A stretch of 64,000 nucleotides of DNA, taken from the NCBI RefSeq assembly GCF_038246755.1, contig NZ_CP134706.1:2108001-2172000 (forward strand), in the 5' to 3' direction. Positions 61,685 to 64,000 of this stretch are shown piece by piece. Position 1 is the first letter of the stretch. Each line of letters starts with the position of its first letter. This DNA is from Micromonospora sp. FIMYZ51. GTDB taxonomy: Bacteria; Actinomycetota; Actinomycetes; Mycobacteriales; Micromonosporaceae. The notes under the pieces are model-generated. The model made no database searches and was not told the DNA's origin. It saw only the letters and a list, made by a program, of their open reading frames with translations. Made by a program: the position numbers and the translations under genes.

Positions 61685-63789
61685 CTGCGCTGATCGCGCC
61701 CACGAGCTCGGAGCCGGCCGCCCCGCCGGCTCCGGGCCGGCGCCACTCCGGTTCCCGGGTGGCCGGGGTCTTCCTCGCCGCCATCGCGCTGTGCCTGGTC
61801 GTCGCGGCGGTGCACGTCACCCAGGGCACCTCCGGCATCGGCGCGCTCGACCTCCTGCGGCTGCTCACCGGCGGTGACGACGAGGCGGCCCGGGTGCTTG
61901 TCGCGTCCCGGCTGCCCCGGCTGCTCGCCGGGCTGGCCATCGGCATCGCCCTCGGCTTCGCCGGTGCCGCCTTGCAGTCGGTGGCCCGCAACCCGCTCGC
62001 CTCGCCGGACACCCTCGCCGTCAACGCCGGCGCCCACCTGGCCATCGTCTCGGTCGCCGCGTTCGGTATCGCGCTGCCCGCGCTGCCTGCCGGTGGCCTC
62101 GCCTTCGGCGGCGGGCTCGCCGCGGCCGGCCTGGTGCTGGCGATGTCCTCCGGCGGGCAGGCCGGCACCACCCGGCTGATCCTCGCCGGCTCGGCCACCG
62201 CACTGGCGCTCAGCTCGGTGACCATGCTGCTGCTCCTGCTCTTCGAGCAGGCCACCATCGGCCTGTTCGCCTGGGGCAACGGCTCGCTGGTGCAGGCCGA
62301 CCTGGTCGCGCTCAGCCAGCTCGCCCCGGTGATCGGCGCCGCGCTGGTGGCGCTGATGCTGCTCGGTCACCGCCTCGACATCCTGGCCCTCGGCGACGAC
62401 ACCGCCACCGTGCTCGGCCTCAACGTACGGCGTACCCGGCTGGTCGTGACGGTGCTGGCCGTGCTGCTCTCCGCCGCAGCGGTCACCCTCACCGGACCGG
62501 TCGGCTTCGTCGGCCTCTGCGCGCCGGTGATCGTCCGGCTGCTCGGGCCACTGGTACCCGAGGTGCACCGGCACCGGGTACTGCTGCCGCTCTCCGGCAT
62601 CGCCGGAGTGGTGATCGTGCTCGGTGCCGACGTACTGCTGCGCGCCGTCATGGGCGGTCAGGCCGGCGTCGACATCCCCACCGGAGTGGTGACCACCCTG
62701 CTCGGTGCGGCGATCCTGATCTGGCTGGCCCGCCGGCACCGCGACGCCGGCCCCACCCGCCGCCCGCCGGGCGGGCACGCGGCGGTGCGTACGGCGGCCT
62801 TCCACCGCACCGTGGTGGTCGTGGCCGGCACGGTGACCGCCGCCGCAGTGCTGCTCGGCATGCTCGCCGGGGACACCTGGGTGCTCTTCGGCGACGTGGT
62901 GAACTGGCTCAACGGCAGCACCGGACCGGCGTACACCTTCGTGCTCGACCAACGGTGGCCACGGGTGGCCGCGGCGATGCTGGCCGGCGCGGCGCTCGCG
63001 GTCGCCGGCACCACAGTGCAGGCGGTCTGCCGCAACCCGTTGGCCGAGCCCGGCATCCTCGGCATCACCGCCGGGGCCGGGCTGGGCGCGGTCTGCCTGC
63101 TCACCTTCGTCCCGCTGGCCGGCGTCTGGGCCGTCTCGGGGGTCGCCGGGGTCGGCGCGATGCTTGCCTTCGCCCTCGTCTACGGCGCGGCCTGGCGGGG
63201 CGGGCTCAGCTCCGACCGCCTGGTCCTGATCGGCTTCGGCGCCTGGCAGGGCGGCATGGCGCTGATCACGTACCTGATCGTCGCCTTCGACCCGTGGAAC
63301 ACTGGCAAGGCCCTGACCTGGCTCTCCGGCTCCACCTACGGCCGTACCGCCGGCCAGGTGCTGCCGGTGGCGATCGCGCTGCTGGTGCTCACCCCGGCGG
63401 TGGTCGCCGCCCGCCGCGAGCTGGACCTGATGGCGCTGGACGACGACACACCACGGGTGCTCGGCGTCCGGCTGGAGCGCACCCGACTGGTGGCGCTCGG
63501 CGCGGCGGCGCTGCTCACCTCGACCGCGGTCTCCGCGGTGGGCGTGATCGGTTTCGTCGGCCTGGTCGCCCCGCACGCCGCCCGTGCCCTGGTCGGCGGT
63601 CGGCACGCCCGGGTGTTGCCGGTGGCCGCGCTGCTCGGCGCGGCCCTGGTCAGTCTCGCCGACACCCTCGGCCGCACCGTCATCGCCCCGGCACAGGTCC
63701 CCGCCGGCCTGGTCACCGCGTTGATCGGCACCCCGTACTTCGTCTGGCTGCTGTGGCGCTCCCGCGCCGCCACCCCGCAAACCCGGTGA
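61681..63789 (+). CDS. Fused double FecCD permease (FhuB-like)
   Basis: 702 aa from GTG 61681. Two complete FecCD units (about 20-350 and 365-700) in one chain, each with about ten TM helices and the [24 protein letters not shown] and [20 protein letters not shown] motifs. Fusion replaces the usual two-gene pair; FhuB of E. coli is built the same way. Confidence 0.92.
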   Translation: MTALIAPTSSEPAAPPAPGRRHSGSRVAGVFLAAIALCLVVAAVHVTQGTSGIGALDLLRLLTGGDDEAARVLVASRLPRLLAGLAIGIALGFAGAALQSVARNPLASPDTLAVNAGAHLAIVSVAAFGIALPALPAGGLAFGGGLAAAGLVLAMSSGGQAGTTRLILAGSATALALSSVTMLLLLLFEQATIGLFAWGNGSLVQADLVALSQLAPVIGAALVALMLLGHRLDILALGDDTATVLGLNVRRTRLVVTVLAVLLSAAAVTLTGPVGFVGLCAPVIVRLLGPLVPEVHRHRVLLPLSGIAGVVIVLGADVLLRAVMGGQAGVDIPTGVVTTLLGAAILIWLARRHRDAGPTRRPPGGHAAVRTAAFHRTVVVVAGTVTAAAVLLGMLAGDTWVLFGDVVNWLNGSTGPAYTFVLDQRWPRVAAAMLAGAALAVAGTTVQAVCRNPLAEPGILGITAGAGLGAVCLLTFVPLAGVWAVSGVAGVGAMLAFALVYGAAWRGGLSSDRLVLIGFGAWQGGMALITYLIVAFDPWNTGKALTWLSGSTYGRTAGQVLPVAIALLVLTPAVVAARRELDLMALDDDTPRVLGVRLERTRLVALGAAALLTSTAVSAVGVIGFVGLVAPHAARALVGGRHARVLPVAALLGAALVSLADTLGRTVIAPAQVPAGLVTALIGTPYFVWLLWRSRAATPQTR

Positions 63790-63817
63790 CGCACCGGTCC
63801 GCATTGAGAGAGGCACC

Positions 63818-64000
63818 ATGACCAGCACCCTGCCCGCCGCGCCCTGGCGGCTGTTCAGCGTCGAGGTCCGCGCGGTACGCCGGCTCAGCCCGTCCTTCGT
63901 CCGGGTCACCTTCACCGGCCCGGACCTGGACCGCTTCGCCGACAACGGCTACGACCAGCGGATCAAGCTGGCCCTGCCGGTGCCCGGCCAACGCGGCGTC
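63818..64000 (+). CDS. Siderophore-interacting protein (SIP), 5' part only
   Basis: ATG 63818 (GAGAGAGG upstream) gives [20 protein letters not shown] and a [24 protein letters not shown] segment, the flavin-binding start of SIP/ViuB ferric-siderophore reductases. It runs past the right edge. It would release iron from the imported siderophore, completing the operon. Confidence 0.85.
   Translation, partial: MTSTLPAAPWRLFSVEVRAVRRLSPSFVRVTFTGPDLDRFADNGYDQRIKLALPVPGQRGV

Overview
The window is high-GC, gene-dense actinobacterial DNA. It has many GTG starts, Shine-Dalgarno sites with GGAGG cores, 4-bp start/stop overlaps, twin XRE/TPR regulators, CBM2-GH5 and AA10 polysaccharide-degrading enzymes, and an IdeR/DmdR-type iron box. 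This fits the Micromonosporaceae (Micromonospora or a close relative). The genus is inferred from style and protein families; no rRNA or tRNA is present to confirm it.

Layout. 0-0.8 kb: the tail of an unknown gene, then a decayed LysR gene joined to the tail of a VOC gene. 0.8-6 kb: a secreted three-repeat protein, a metallophosphoesterase, small hypothetical genes and a NarL-type two-component system. 5.6-8.9 kb: an AraC - VOC - UvrA-like ABC ATPase cassette. 8.9-10.7 kb: two divergent secreted DUF4360 paralogues. 10.8-16.3 kb: an ECF41/SigJ-like sigma factor with a matching promoter motif, a diguanylate cyclase, a secreted peptidase-like hydrolase and a pyridoxal kinase. 16.4-21.8 kb: a truncated DUF6624 gene, an SDR, two XRE/TPR regulators around a 55-aa gene, a RibD-like reductase and a DUF2071 protein.

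22.0-38.2 kb looks like a catabolic supercluster: an SsuA/TauA-type ABC importer with a PaaX-like regulator; an SDR - amidohydrolase - MaoC - acyl-CoA ligase operon facing a MarR gene; a large secreted DUF6351 protein; a second PaaX-like regulator; an IclR regulator; and a Rieske oxygenase / 81-aa protein / VanB-like reductase operon. Together these suggest uptake, ester release, CoA activation and ring or side-chain oxidation of an aromatic or otherwise recalcitrant acid. The substrate is not readable from sequence. A copper LPMO with a CebR-like operator sits inside this region.

38.3-50.5 kb: a nucleosidase, the tail of a lost GH18 chitinase, a BASS symporter, a FAD monooxygenase, a relic SMR gene reduced to 31 codons, a CDF metal exporter, a DsbA/VKOR disulfide pair, an MgtA-type P-ATPase, a DedA protein whose 3' end is tandemly repeated, a YccF protein and a CBM2-GH5-X2 cellulase. 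50.5-59.5 kb: a FUSC protein, two lipoproteins, a giant LuxR (LAL) regulator, an AraC regulator, a CxxC protein and a DivIVA-like coiled-coil protein. 59.8 kb to the end: an iron-siderophore operon (ATPase, lipoprotein, fused double permease, siderophore-interacting reductase) under an iron box almost touching the start codon.

Several convergent gene pairs are separated by long, near-perfect palindromes without a U-tract. Two of these palindromes share sequence and look like a dispersed family. At least four gene relics (LysR/VOC, DUF6624, GH18 tail, SMR) show ongoing gene decay between intact operons.
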